In this document: positions 16,040 to 23,572 of the stretch, in pieces
Layout of the letters: each line of letters begins with the position of its first letter
Position numbering within the stretch: position 1 is the first letter of the stretch
Origin: JAUQQI01 sp042408785
GTDB taxonomy: Bacteria; Chloroflexota; Dehalococcoidia; JAUQQI01
Reading direction: 5' to 3'
DNA length: 26,794 bases
Assembly: GCA_042408785.1 (NCBI GenBank)
Contig: JBHOQU010000072.1
Span: forward strand, 1 to 26,794
Notes under the pieces: model-generated
Databases searched by the model: none
What the model saw: the letters and a program-made list of their open reading frames with translations, nothing else
Told to the model about the DNA's origin: nothing
Translations under genes and position numbers: made by a program

Positions 16040-17260
16040 TCACCTCAGTTGCCGAAAGACCGGCAATCTGCTTTCCGGCCCCCGCGGCCAGACGGCCACC
16101 ACCTGGCCGTTTTGAATCTGGTAGGCGACGCTGATCGGCTGGGGCAGGCCCCGCTGGTCGAAGCGCAGTTTACCCAGCGGCGTGTCGACCTCGTTGGCCT
16201 TAAGCCAGTCGCGGATTTTGGTGTTGTCTAAAGACTTGGCCCCGTTAACCCCCGCCTCTAAGACGTAGCCGTAATTGTATCCGGCCAAAATATACAGGTC
16301 GATGGGCTGGCCGTATTTGGACCGGTACATCTGGTCTGCGGCCTTCGCCTTCGGGGTAAAGGCGTCGCCGGTGAAACCGGTGAAGACCAATTCGCCCAGC
16401 TCGCCGACCTCTTTGACCCAGGGAAGGCTGTGGGGTCCGATGTAAACCCAAACGGCCTTGGGCTGGTAGCCCTGAACCCTCAGACTCCTGAGCATCAGGG
16501 CGTTCTCCGCCGGGTTGCCCCCCAGCATCACCACGTCGGCCTGCGCCTGCTTAGCCCTGGCGATGAGGGGGTCCGCATTGGCCAATGGGGAGTCGTAAAG
16601 CTCGTCGACAACCACCTTGAAGTCCGGCATGTTTTTGGTGATGAAATCGAGGGTGCCCTTTCGGGCGTCCTGGCCGATGATGTTGTTCATAAAGAGCAGG
16701 GCGACGGTGTTCAGCTGGGGTCCTTCCGCCGTCCCCTGACGAATGGCCCTCACGAGCTCGAGGAAGCCCAGCGGATACCAGGACCCGAGCAGAGGCGGCC
16801 CGCCGAAGAAGTACTGATAGCCCTGCTCAAAGGAGGGGCTGTGGGCGCCCATGCCGATATAAACGTATTTATACTTTTCGGCGATCGGGGCCTGGGCCGC
16901 AACGGTGGTGCCCGGGTAGCCGCCGAGAATCAGGTCGACCCGGTCGACGGTAATAAGTCTCTCCAGCAGCTGGGCCGCCTTGTCGGGTTTGCCCTCGTCG
17001 TCGTAGATTTTGAGCTCCACTTTCCGGCCCAAAAGACCGCCCCGGGAATTTACGTCCTCGGCCCAGAGCTCATAGCCGGCCCGAATCTCCTTGGCCGTAT
17101 CGGCGAATCCCCCGCTCAGGGCCAGGCTCGCCCCAACCACCACCGGCCGCTCGGTGGTGGTCTGCGCTGGGGCCGGGGCCCCTGTCGAGTAGGGAAGGCA
17201 GGCTGCGACGGCCAGCAGGAAGACGGCGGGTGAAAGGATTCGCTTTAAGCGCATTCTCAC
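16040..17260 (-). CDS. ABC transporter substrate-binding lipoprotein (Leu/Ile/Val-binding fold)
   Basis: This type I periplasmic-binding-fold protein (Peripla_BP_6 type, about 406 residues) would capture the substrate outside the membrane. The N-terminus has basic residues (MRMRLKR), a hydrophobic stretch and the lipobox VAAC with Cys21, so it is probably lipid-anchored. The mature protein starts with VVVGASLALSGGFADTAKEI, the standard ligand-lobe start. The start is GTG 17260 (4 bases after AGGAGG) or ATG 17254 (10 bases after); both read the same signal peptide. First gene of the eight-gene operon. The ligand is not predictable; members bind amino acids, amides, urea or aromatic acids. Confidence 0.9.
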   Translation of the reverse strand: MRMRLKRILSPAVFLLAVAACLPYSTGAPAPAQTTTERPVVVGASLALSGGFADTAKEIRAGYELWAEDVNSRGGLLGRKVELKIYDDEGKPDKAAQLLERLITVDRVDLILGGYPGTTVAAQAPIAEKYKYVYIGMGAHSPSFEQGYQYFFGGPPLLGSWYPLGFLELVRAIRQGTAEGPQLNTVALLFMNNIIGQDARKGTLDFITKNMPDFKVVVDELYDSPLANADPLIARAKQAQADVVMLGGNPAENALMLRSLRVQGYQPKAVWVYIGPHSLPWVKEVGELGELVFTGFTGDAFTPKAKAADQMYRSKYGQPIDLYILAGYNYGYVLEAGVNGAKSLDNTKIRDWLKANEVDTPLGKLRFDQRGLPQPISVAYQIQNGQVVAVWPRGPESRLPVFRQLR

Positions 17261-17315
17261 ATGCCCTCCTTTACCGGAAGCTAACCTGAGCCTGAGCTAC
17301 GGCTTGAAGCAAGGC

Positions 17316-17336
17316 TGGTATTTATACCATATACCA
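17316..17336. promoter_or_regulatory. Inverted repeat with extra half-site overlapping the transporter promoter, candidate operator
   Basis: TGGTAT-TT-ATACCA (17316-17329) is a perfect inverted repeat that covers the -10 hexamer of the minus-strand promoter, and a third copy of the half-site ATACCA follows at 17331-17336. TGGT...ACCA half-sites are a common form for GntR/FadR-type regulators. A bound protein would block the promoter, so repression relieved by the substrate is the simplest reading. No regulator gene is in the window. Confidence 0.5.
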
Positions 17337-17351
17337 TACGTCGAATGTCAA
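17321..17351 (-). promoter_or_regulatory. Promoter of the transporter/CoA-ligase operon
   Basis: On the minus strand a perfect TTGACA (plus 17346-17351) is followed after 19 bases by TATAAA (plus 17321-17326). The spacing is one or two bases longer than ideal, which would suit a regulated promoter. Transcription would start near 17314, leaving a leader of about 54 bases before the GTG at 17260. Confidence 0.6.
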
Positions 17352-17486
17352 GGAGACCCAGGCTTCCTGGGCATTGGCGTTGTGGCCGCCTGCGGGCTTT
17401 TCGGTTTTGTCTGGGCGCGTAGCCGTGGGCCTTACAACGGACCGGGCCCCGCGCCGGGTAGCTCTGGGGTGTGTGCCCGGCTGCCC

Positions 17487-17516
17487 TTGCCGTGGGGCTG
17501 CTCTTTGGTTTAAAAT
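17487..17516 (+). promoter_or_regulatory. Promoter of tRNA-Tyr
   Basis: TTGCCG (17487-17492) and TAAAAT (17511-17516) are separated by 18 bases, in an AT-rich patch that stands out from the GC-rich surroundings. A start near 17523 would give a 5' leader of about 44 bases for RNase P to remove. Confidence 0.5.
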
Positions 17517-17566
17517 ATAGTCTGGATTCGGCAGTCCGCCGCGGTCGGGGTCTGCCGGTAATCGCT

Positions 17567-17653
17567 GGAGGGGTGGCCGAGCGGCTAAGGCAGCGGTCTG
17601 TAAAACCGCCGGGCGGGAGCCCTTCGCAGGTTCGAGTCCTGCCCCCTCCACCA
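17567..17653 (+). tRNA. tRNA-Tyr (anticodon GTA)
   Basis: The acceptor arm GGAGGGG pairs with CCCCTCC. The anticodon stem GCGGT/ACCGC holds the loop CTGTAAA, with anticodon GTA at 17600-17602. A long variable arm (GGGC-GGGA-GCCC) is as expected for bacterial class II tRNA-Tyr. The T arm is GCAGG-TTCGAGT-CCTGC. The discriminator A at 17650 is followed by an encoded CCA (17651-17653). The stop codon of the opposite-strand NAD(P)-binding protein gene lies only 4 bases beyond. Confidence 0.96.
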
Positions 17654-17657
17654 CCCA

Positions 17658-18290
17658 TCACCCGATAAACGGCGCTTTCCCCACAAATTCTCCGGCCGCG
17701 ACCTGCCTTAGCATGAAATCCGCCACGTCCCCAGCCGTAACCCGCCGACCCGGCGGCCGGTCGAGGCTGACCTTGTACCGGCCGGTTGCGGGCCCGGAAA
17801 CCACTACCGGCGGCCGCACGGCTACCCATTGCAACCCCGGGTAGGCCCGCAGCAGTTCCAGCTCCCGAACCTTGGCCCGATAAATATGGCGGGCAAATTT
17901 CCGGACGAGCCAGCCCGCAACCTTGTCAGACAGGCCCTTGCGGTCGCCGGGCAGGTCCACGGCCGCGCCTAGGACCGTAACCAGCTGCCGAACCCCGAGG
18001 CGGTCCATGGCCTCCAGGATATTCCGGACGGCGGCCACGTGGGCTTCCTCGTCCGCGGGGGTGTTGCGGCGGGGACCCAGGGCGCACACCACGGCATCGG
18101 CGCCGCTGACGGTTTCCTCTACCCGGTCGAAATCCCGGGCATCCCCGACCACGACCCGAAGTCGTTGGTGGTGGATGCTCAGGCGGTCCGGGGCGCGCAC
18201 GAGGGCCGAAACCTCGTGCCCGGCGTTGAGGGCGTGCTCCACCACGTGCCGGCCGATCCGGCCGGTTGCGCCGAAAACTGCCAGCCTCAC
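17658..18290 (-). CDS. NmrA/SDR-like NAD(P)-binding protein
   Basis: This 210-residue Rossmann-fold protein belongs to the atypical/extended SDR group (NAD(P)H-binding, NmrA-like). The nucleotide motif is GATGRIG at residues 7-13, followed by VSALVRAPDRL and GDARD typical of these proteins. Then comes DAVVCALGPRR, at the end of beta-4. The catalytic Tyr-Lys pair of classical SDRs is not obvious (YRAKVRELELL occupies the position). Such proteins reduce small quinones or flavins, act in isomerisations, or sense redox state; the function here is unknown. It is divergent from the hyuA-like gene and its stop nearly abuts tRNA-Tyr. Confidence 0.82.
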   Translation of the reverse strand: MRLAVFGATGRIGRHVVEHALNAGHEVSALVRAPDRLSIHHQRLRVVVGDARDFDRVEETVSGADAVVCALGPRRNTPADEEAHVAAVRNILEAMDRLGVRQLVTVLGAAVDLPGDRKGLSDKVAGWLVRKFARHIYRAKVRELELLRAYPGLQWVAVRPPVVVSGPATGRYKVSLDRPPGRRVTAGDVADFMLRQVAAGEFVGKAPFIG

Positions 18291-18298
18291 GGCTTAAC

Positions 18299-18328
18299 TT
18301 GCGCGCCGCAGACGGTCTCGGCTATGAT
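18299..18328 (+). promoter_or_regulatory. Promoter of the hyuA-like gene
   Basis: TTGCGC (18299-18304) and TATGAT (18323-18328) are 18 bases apart, in the 75-base divergent gap. Transcription would start near 18335, about 31 bases before the GTG start; AGGAG at 18354-18358 lies within this leader. Confidence 0.55.
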
Positions 18329-18365
18329 AGCTCCGAACTGCTGAGTTCACCGTAGGAGTATACCG

Positions 18366-20441
18366 GTGTACCGCATTGGCGTTGACATCGGCGGCACTTT
18401 CACCGACCTGGTCCTCCTGGACGATTCGGCGGGGGAGTGGCAGGTGGCCAAAACCCTCACCACCCCCGCCGCTCCTGAGGAAGCGGTGGCGGCCGGCTTA
18501 GGAGAACTCCTGGGTGCCGTGGGCCTCAGACCCGAACAGGTTGCCCGCATTATCCACGGTACGACCCTGGTAACCAACGCCATCATTGAGCGCAAGGGTG
18601 CCTCCACAGGCCTGATCACCACCGAGGGGTTCCGGGACGTGCTGGAGATCGGCCGGGAGCACCGCTACGACATGTACGACATCTTCATCGAGCTTCCGCG
18701 GCCCCTGGTGCCCCGGCACCTTCGCCTCGGCGTACGGGAGCGGGTCCTTGCCGACGGTTCGGTGCTCATTCCCCTGGATGAAGCCGGGGTCAGTCGGGCG
18801 GTCCGGCAGCTGGTGGCGGCCGGGATAAAGGCCGTCGCCGTGTGCTTTCTTCACAGCTACGCCAACCCGGCCCACGAGCGGCGGGCGGCCGAGATTATCA
18901 AGGCCGAGGCTCCCGAGCTCTGGGTATCCCTTTCCTCGGAGGTGGCCCCCGAGATCCGGGAGTATGACCGGTTTTCGACCACGGTGGCCAACGTCTACGT
19001 TCGGCCGCTGGTGGACCGCTACCTGGACACCCTGGTCCGGCGGGTTCGGGAGCTGGGCCTCGGGTGCGAGGTCCTTATCATGCTCTCCGGGGGTGGGGTG
19101 GCCACGGTGGAGACGGCCCGCCAGTTCCCCATCCGGCTGGTGGAGTCTGGTCCGGCCGGCGGGGCCCTGGCCGCTGCCTTCCTCGCCGGCGAGGCCGGCT
19201 TCCCCGACGTTTTGGCCTTCGACATGGGCGGCACCACGGCCAAGGCCTGCCTTATCGAAAATGGCCAGCCGCTCACCTCGCCGGAGTTTGAGGTGGCCCG
19301 CACCTACCGTTTCAAGAAGGGGAGTGGCCTGCCCGTCAAGGTGAACGTCATCGAGCTCATCGAAATCGGGGCCGGGGGCGGCTCCATCGCCTGGGTGGAT
19401 TCCCTCGGCCTTTTAAAGGTGGGTCCGGAATCGGCCGGCGCCGAGCCGGGTCCGGCCTGCTACGGCCGGGGCGGAACGCAGCCCACCGTAACCGATGCCG
19501 ACCTGATCCTGGGTTACCTCGACCCGAATTACTTCCTCGGCGGCCGGATGCGCCTGGACCGGGCCGCCGCCGAGGCCGCCGTGGGCCGGCTGGCCGAAAG
19601 GTTGGGCCTGTCCCTGGTGGAGGCCGCCTGGGGTATCCATGAGGTGGTCACCGAAAACATGGCGGCCGCCGCCCGGGTCCATGCCATCGAGCGGGGAAAG
19701 GATATCCGGAAGTTTCCCCTGTTTGCCTTCGGGGGCGCCGGGCCGGTCCACGTTTACCGGCTGGCCCAGAAGCTCGGCCTGAGAAGGTTCATCTGCCCGC
19801 CGGGGGCCGGCGCCACCTCGGCCCTGGGTCTGCTGGTGGCCCCCCTGGCCTTTGACCTGGTGCGAAGCCACTACGGCCGGCTCGACGCCCTCGACTGGGG
19901 CGTGGTAAACCGGCTGCTCGCGGAGATGGAGGCCGAGGGCCGGGAGCTCCTCGGCCGGGCCGGCGTCCCCCCCGAGGAGATAACCGTGGTCCGGACGGCC
20001 GACTTCCGGTACGCCGGGCAGGGCCACGAGGTAAACGTCGCCCTGCCCGAGGGCAAGCTGGGCGAGGGTTCGGTCGGCGAGATTCTCCGGCGGTTCGTGG
20101 CCGAGTACCGGCGGCTCTACCACCGGGCCGGCCCCGAGGTTCCGGTGGAGGCCGTCACCTGGCGGGTGAGGGTTTCGGGGCCGAAGCCGGCCATCGCCCC
20201 CCGGCGGGCGGGCCAGCGGCCGGGCCGGCCCGAGGATGCCCTTAAGGGCTTTCGGCCGGCCTACTTTGCCGAGTACCGCGACTTCCGCCCAACTCCCGTC
20301 TACGACCGGTACGCCTTGAGTCCGGGGACGGTGCTGGAGGGTCCGGCCATCATTGAGGAGCGGGAATCCACGGTGGTGCTCGGCCCCCGGGCGGTTGCCC
20401 GGGTGGACGACCGGCTGAACCTGGTCGGGGAGCTGGTCTGA
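18366..20441 (+). CDS. Hydantoinase/oxoprolinase family protein, HyuA-type ATPase subunit
   Basis: This 691-residue protein is a full-length HyuA-type subunit. The family couples ATP hydrolysis to ring opening of hydantoins or 5-oxoproline, or to carboxylation of ketones, usually with a HyuB partner. ATP-site motifs are visible: DIGGTFTD at residues 7-14, HGTTLVTNAIIERKGA, LSGGGV, ESGPAGGALAA, DMGGTTAKACLI and GAGGGSIAWVD. AEPGPACYGRGG is the classic family landmark. The start is GTG 18366, 7 bases after AGGAG. No HyuB gene lies on either side: upstream is a divergent gene, downstream a separate carboxylase operon with its own promoter. It could use a distant HyuB or act alone. The substrate is unknown. 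Confidence 0.88.
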   Translation: MYRIGVDIGGTFTDLVLLDDSAGEWQVAKTLTTPAAPEEAVAAGLGELLGAVGLRPEQVARIIHGTTLVTNAIIERKGASTGLITTEGFRDVLEIGREHRYDMYDIFIELPRPLVPRHLRLGVRERVLADGSVLIPLDEAGVSRAVRQLVAAGIKAVAVCFLHSYANPAHERRAAEIIKAEAPELWVSLSSEVAPEIREYDRFSTTVANVYVRPLVDRYLDTLVRRVRELGLGCEVLIMLSGGGVATVETARQFPIRLVESGPAGGALAAAFLAGEAGFPDVLAFDMGGTTAKACLIENGQPLTSPEFEVARTYRFKKGSGLPVKVNVIELIEIGAGGGSIAWVDSLGLLKVGPESAGAEPGPACYGRGGTQPTVTDADLILGYLDPNYFLGGRMRLDRAAAEAAVGRLAERLGLSLVEAAWGIHEVVTENMAAAARVHAIERGKDIRKFPLFAFGGAGPVHVYRLAQKLGLRRFICPPGAGATSALGLLVAPLAFDLVRSHYGRLDALDWGVVNRLLAEMEAEGRELLGRAGVPPEEITVVRTADFRYAGQGHEVNVALPEGKLGEGSVGEILRRFVAEYRRLYHRAGPEVPVEAVTWRVRVSGPKPAIAPRRAGQRPGRPEDALKGFRPAYFAEYRDFRPTPVYDRYALSPGTVLEGPAIIEERESTVVLGPRAVARVDDRLNLVGELV

Positions 20442-20448
20442 CGGCGGC

Positions 20449-20457
20449 TGATATAAT
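20449..20457 (+). promoter_or_regulatory. Extended -10 promoter of the propionyl-CoA operon
   Basis: TGATATAAT matches the extended -10 consensus TGnTATAAT exactly, in the 33-base gap after the hyuA-like gene. No good -35 is present, as is usual with an extended -10. Transcription would start near 20464, leaving a leader of only about 11 bases before the ATG at 20475. Confidence 0.6.
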
Positions 20458-20474
20458 CTGTCGGGTGGCGGCTT

Positions 20475-22070
20475 ATGCAAGAGGGTTTGTCGAGCGGTTT
20501 GCCTGAGCTGAAAACCTCCGCCAACGTCGCCGAAAAAATCGAGGAGCTCCGGCGGCTCCGGGAACAGGCCAAGCTGGGCGGGGGGCAGAGGCGGATTGAG
20601 CAGCAGCACGCCCGGGGGAAACTGACCGCCCGGGAGCGGATCGAGCTCCTCCTGGATGAAGGAACCTTCCAGGAGCTCGGGATGTTCGTGGTCCACCGGG
20701 CCACCGACTTCGGCCTCGACAAGGAGAAATACCTGGGCGATGGGGTCGTCACCGGGTACGGCTACATCGACGGGCGGCTGGTCTACGTCTTTGCCCAGGA
20801 TTTCACGGTTTTCGGGGGCTCCCTTTCGGAAACCCACGCCCAGAAGATCTGCAACATCATGGACCTGGCCATGAAGAACGGGGCCCCCGTCATTGGCCTC
20901 AATGACTCCGGCGGCGCCCGGATCCAGGAAGGGGTTGCCAGCCTTGCGGGCTACGCCGAAATCTTCCTGCGGAACGTCCTGGCCTCGGGGGTGGTCCCCC
21001 AGATCTCGGCGATTATGGGCCCCTGCGCCGGGGGCGCGGTCTACTCGCCGGCCCTGACGGACTTTATCATCATGGTCAAGAACACCAGCTATATGTTCGT
21101 GACGGGCCCCAACGTGGTGAAGGCCGTAACTCACGAGGATGTCACCTTCGAAGAGCTGGGCGGGGCGATGGTTCACAATGCCATAAGCGGCGTGGCCCAC
21201 TTTGCGGCCGAGAACGAGGTGGAGTGTCTTCAGCTCATTCGCAAACTGCTAAGCTATCTTCCCTCCAACAACATGGAGGACCCGCCCGCGGTGCCGCCCA
21301 CCGACGACCCGAACCGGATGGATGATGAGCTTAACTCCATCGTCCCCGATTCACCGACCAAGTCGTACAACATGAAAGAGGTTATCCGGCGGGTCGTGGA
21401 CCACGGGGAATTTCTGGAGGTTCACGAGCACTGGGCCCAGAACATCATCTGCGGGTTCGCCCGTCTTAACGGCCGGCCGGTGGGCATCGTCGCCCAGCAG
21501 CCGTCGGTCTTGGCCGGGGTTCTGGACATTAACGCCTCGGTGAAGGCGGCCCGGTTTGTCCGGTTTTGCGACTGCTTCAACATTCCCATTGTTACTTTTG
21601 TGGATGTGCCGGGCTTTCTGCCGGGCGTGAGCCAGGAGCACGGGGGCATTATTCGGCACGGGGCCAAACTGCTCTACGCCTACTGCGAGGCTACCGTCCC
21701 GAAAGTCACCGTCATCACCCGGAAGGCGTACGGCGGGGCCTACGACGTGATGAGCAGCAAGCACATCCGGGGCGACATAAACTTCGCCTGGCCCACCGCC
21801 GAAATCGCCGTGATGGGTCCGGATGGGGCGGTGAACATCATCTTCCGGGACGAGATCGCCAATTCCCCCGACCCCGAGGCCACCCGGGCCCGGCTGGTGG
21901 AGGAGTACGTGGCCAAGTTTGCCAACCCCTACGTGGCCGCCGGGCGGGGCTATATCGACGACGTCATCGAGCCCCGGGAGACCCGCCCGAAGCTTATCGC
22001 CGCCCTGGAGATGCTCAAGAACAAGCGGGACACCAATCCGCCTAAAAAGCACGGCAACATTCCGCTGTGA
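20475..22070 (+). CDS. Propionyl-CoA carboxylase carboxyltransferase (beta) subunit
   Basis: This is the crotonase-fold carboxyltransferase that moves CO2 from carboxybiotin to an acyl-CoA. At 531 residues it has the usual length. It begins with EKIEELRRLREQAKLGGGQ and KLTARERI. The N-domain has LNDSGGARIQEG and the oxyanion motif GPCAGGAVY near residues 182-190. The C-domain has DVPGFLPG, AYGGAYDVMSSKH and ends with KKHGNIPL. Asp424 in GAYDVM corresponds to the residue that favours propionyl-CoA over acetyl-CoA in actinobacterial carboxylases. The weak ribosome binding site and short leader leave the ATG at 20475 as the best but not certain start. A sodium-pump methylmalonyl-CoA decarboxylase alpha subunit would look similar, but no membrane subunit is present. 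Confidence 0.92.
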   Translation: MQEGLSSGLPELKTSANVAEKIEELRRLREQAKLGGGQRRIEQQHARGKLTARERIELLLDEGTFQELGMFVVHRATDFGLDKEKYLGDGVVTGYGYIDGRLVYVFAQDFTVFGGSLSETHAQKICNIMDLAMKNGAPVIGLNDSGGARIQEGVASLAGYAEIFLRNVLASGVVPQISAIMGPCAGGAVYSPALTDFIIMVKNTSYMFVTGPNVVKAVTHEDVTFEELGGAMVHNAISGVAHFAAENEVECLQLIRKLLSYLPSNNMEDPPAVPPTDDPNRMDDELNSIVPDSPTKSYNMKEVIRRVVDHGEFLEVHEHWAQNIICGFARLNGRPVGIVAQQPSVLAGVLDINASVKAARFVRFCDCFNIPIVTFVDVPGFLPGVSQEHGGIIRHGAKLLYAYCEATVPKVTVITRKAYGGAYDVMSSKHIRGDINFAWPTAEIAVMGPDGAVNIIFRDEIANSPDPEATRARLVEEYVAKFANPYVAAGRGYIDDVIEPRETRPKLIAALEMLKNKRDTNPPKKHGNIPL

Positions 22071-23572
22071 AGGGGCTTTTTTCCCGGGTGCTGATTGCCA
22101 ATCGGGGCGAGATCGCGGTCCGGGTGGTCCGGGCCTGCCGGGAGCTGGGGATTTCGCCGGTGGCGGTCTACAGCGAGGTGGACCGTCAGGCCCTGCATGT
22201 CCGCCTGGCCGATGAGGCCTACCTGCTGGGTCCGGCCCCGGCCCGGGAAAGCTATCTTAACATCGGCCGGATCATTGAGGTTGCCCGCCGCTGTGGGGCC
22301 GAGGCCATCCACCCCGGGTACGGCTTTCTCTCAGAAAACCCCGAGTTTGCCGAGGCCTGCGCCCGGGCCGGCCTCGTCTTTATCGGCCCGCCCCCGGAGG
22401 CCTTAAAGGCCGCCGGTGAGAAGACCGCCGCCAAGGAACTGGCCCGCAAAGTCGGGGTGCCCCTGGTGCCCGGCAGCGAAGGCCCCGTCTCCGACCAGGA
22501 GGCGGCCGAACTGGCCCGGAGGATCGGCTACCCCGTGGTGGTGAAGGCGGCGGCCGGGGGCGGGGGCAAGGGGATGCGCATCGTGCGGTCGGCCGAGGAG
22601 CTTGCGTCGGCCCTGCGGCTGGCCCGGAGCGAAGCCCTGGCCGCCTTCGGGGACGATTCGGTCTACATTGAGAAATACATCGACCCCGCCCGGCACGTGG
22701 AGATTCAGGTGCTTTGCGACGGGTACGGCAACTGCATCCACCTGGGGGAGCGGGAGTGCTCCATTCAGCGCCGGTACCAGAAGCTCATCGAAGAGTCGCC
22801 CTCCCCGGTGATGGACCCGGCCCTCCGGGCCGAAATGGGCGAGGCCGCCCTGGCCATCGTCCGGGCGGCAGGTTATGTTAACGCGGGAACGTGCGAATTT
22901 CTGCTGGGGCCTGACCGCAGGTTTTATTTCCTCGAAGTGAACGCCCGAATCCAGGTAGAACACCCGGTGACGGAGATGGTCACGGGTATCGACCTGGTGG
23001 CCGAGCAGATAAAAATCGCCGCCGGCCAGCGGTTAAGCTTGAGCCAGAAGGACGTGGCCCAGCGGGGCTGGGCCATCGAGTGCCGGATCTACGCCGAAGA
23101 CCCCGACAACAACTTCTTGCCTTCGGCCGGGCGGATCGTGGCTTTAAGGGAGCCTTCGGGGCCGGGTATCCGGGTTGACAGCGGGCTGTACCCGGGCCAG
23201 CGGGTGACCATCGATTACGACCCCATGCTTTCGAAGGTTATCGCCTGGGGCCGGGACCGGAAGGAGGCCACCGCCCGGATGCTGCAGGCCCTGGCCGAAT
23301 ACGACGTTGTGGGCCTCAAGACCACCATTCCCTTCCACCGGGCGGTATTGAGTGACCCGCGCTTCCAGGCCGGGGAATTTGACACCAACTACGTGGCCAA
23401 GCACTGGCCCGGGGTAGCCCTGCCCGAGGACCTGCTTTTGAAGGCGGCCGTGGCGGCGGCCGTCGAATACCATACCCGCCCCCAGGCCGGGCCGAAGCCT
23501 GCGGTGAGCCCGCGGGCGGTCGAAAGCCCCTGGAAGCTGGCGGGCCGCTGGGCGGCCCTGAGGGGTGGCTAG
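22067..23572 (+). CDS. Biotin carboxylase subunit (acyl-CoA carboxylase alpha chain)
   Basis: This ATP-grasp enzyme carboxylates biotin on the carrier protein with bicarbonate and ATP. At 501 residues it is about 50 longer than plain AccC, with an extra C-terminal helix-rich tail that lies where PccA/PycA continue. Landmarks are RVLIANRGEIAVRVVRACRE, HPGYGFLSENPEFA, KAAAGGGGKGMR around residues 159-170, ERECSIQRRYQKL, and FLEVNARIQVEHPVTE. The GTG start overlaps the TGA of the upstream gene (GTGA), so translation is coupled. It should form propionyl-CoA carboxylase with the flanking beta and carrier genes. Confidence 0.92.
   Translation: MKGLFSRVLIANRGEIAVRVVRACRELGISPVAVYSEVDRQALHVRLADEAYLLGPAPARESYLNIGRIIEVARRCGAEAIHPGYGFLSENPEFAEACARAGLVFIGPPPEALKAAGEKTAAKELARKVGVPLVPGSEGPVSDQEAAELARRIGYPVVVKAAAGGGGKGMRIVRSAEELASALRLARSEALAAFGDDSVYIEKYIDPARHVEIQVLCDGYGNCIHLGERECSIQRRYQKLIEESPSPVMDPALRAEMGEAALAIVRAAGYVNAGTCEFLLGPDRRFYFLEVNARIQVEHPVTEMVTGIDLVAEQIKIAAGQRLSLSQKDVAQRGWAIECRIYAEDPDNNFLPSAGRIVALREPSGPGIRVDSGLYPGQRVTIDYDPMLSKVIAWGRDRKEATARMLQALAEYDVVGLKTTIPFHRAVLSDPRFQAGEFDTNYVAKHWPGVALPEDLLLKAAVAAAVEYHTRPQAGPKPAVSPRAVESPWKLAGRWAALRGG

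Larger units (their letters stand above)
17261..17566. other. Intergenic region between the transporter operon and tRNA-Tyr
   Basis: About 306 bases without a gene. It holds the ribosome binding site, operator and promoter of the minus-strand operon on the left side, a short perfect hairpin CCCAGG-CTT-CCTGGG at 17357-17371 with no T-run, and the tRNA-Tyr promoter on the right. A 69-codon frame at 17304-17513 is not convincing as a gene. Confidence 0.6.

Noticed and set aside
17357..17371. Hairpin CCCAGG-CTT-CCTGGG as an intrinsic terminator
   Set aside because: No T-run follows on either strand, and no gene ends here that would need it.
17304..17513. 69-codon plus-strand frame in the intergenic region
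   Set aside because: It crosses the operator and promoter of the transporter operon, ends in the tRNA promoter, has no ribosome binding site and no family features.
17567..17653. tRNA-Tyr as an integration site of a mobile island
   Set aside because: No duplicated tRNA 3' end or integrase gene was found nearby.
17281..17829. 182-codon minus-strand frame
   Set aside because: It runs through the antisense strand of tRNA-Tyr and overlaps the NAD(P)-binding protein gene in another frame.
19413..21200. 595-codon open frame on the minus strand
   Set aside because: It lies antisense to the well-supported hyuA-like and carboxyltransferase genes and spans their gap. The product is rich in Gly, Pro and His with no recognisable motif, as expected from GC-rich shadow frames.
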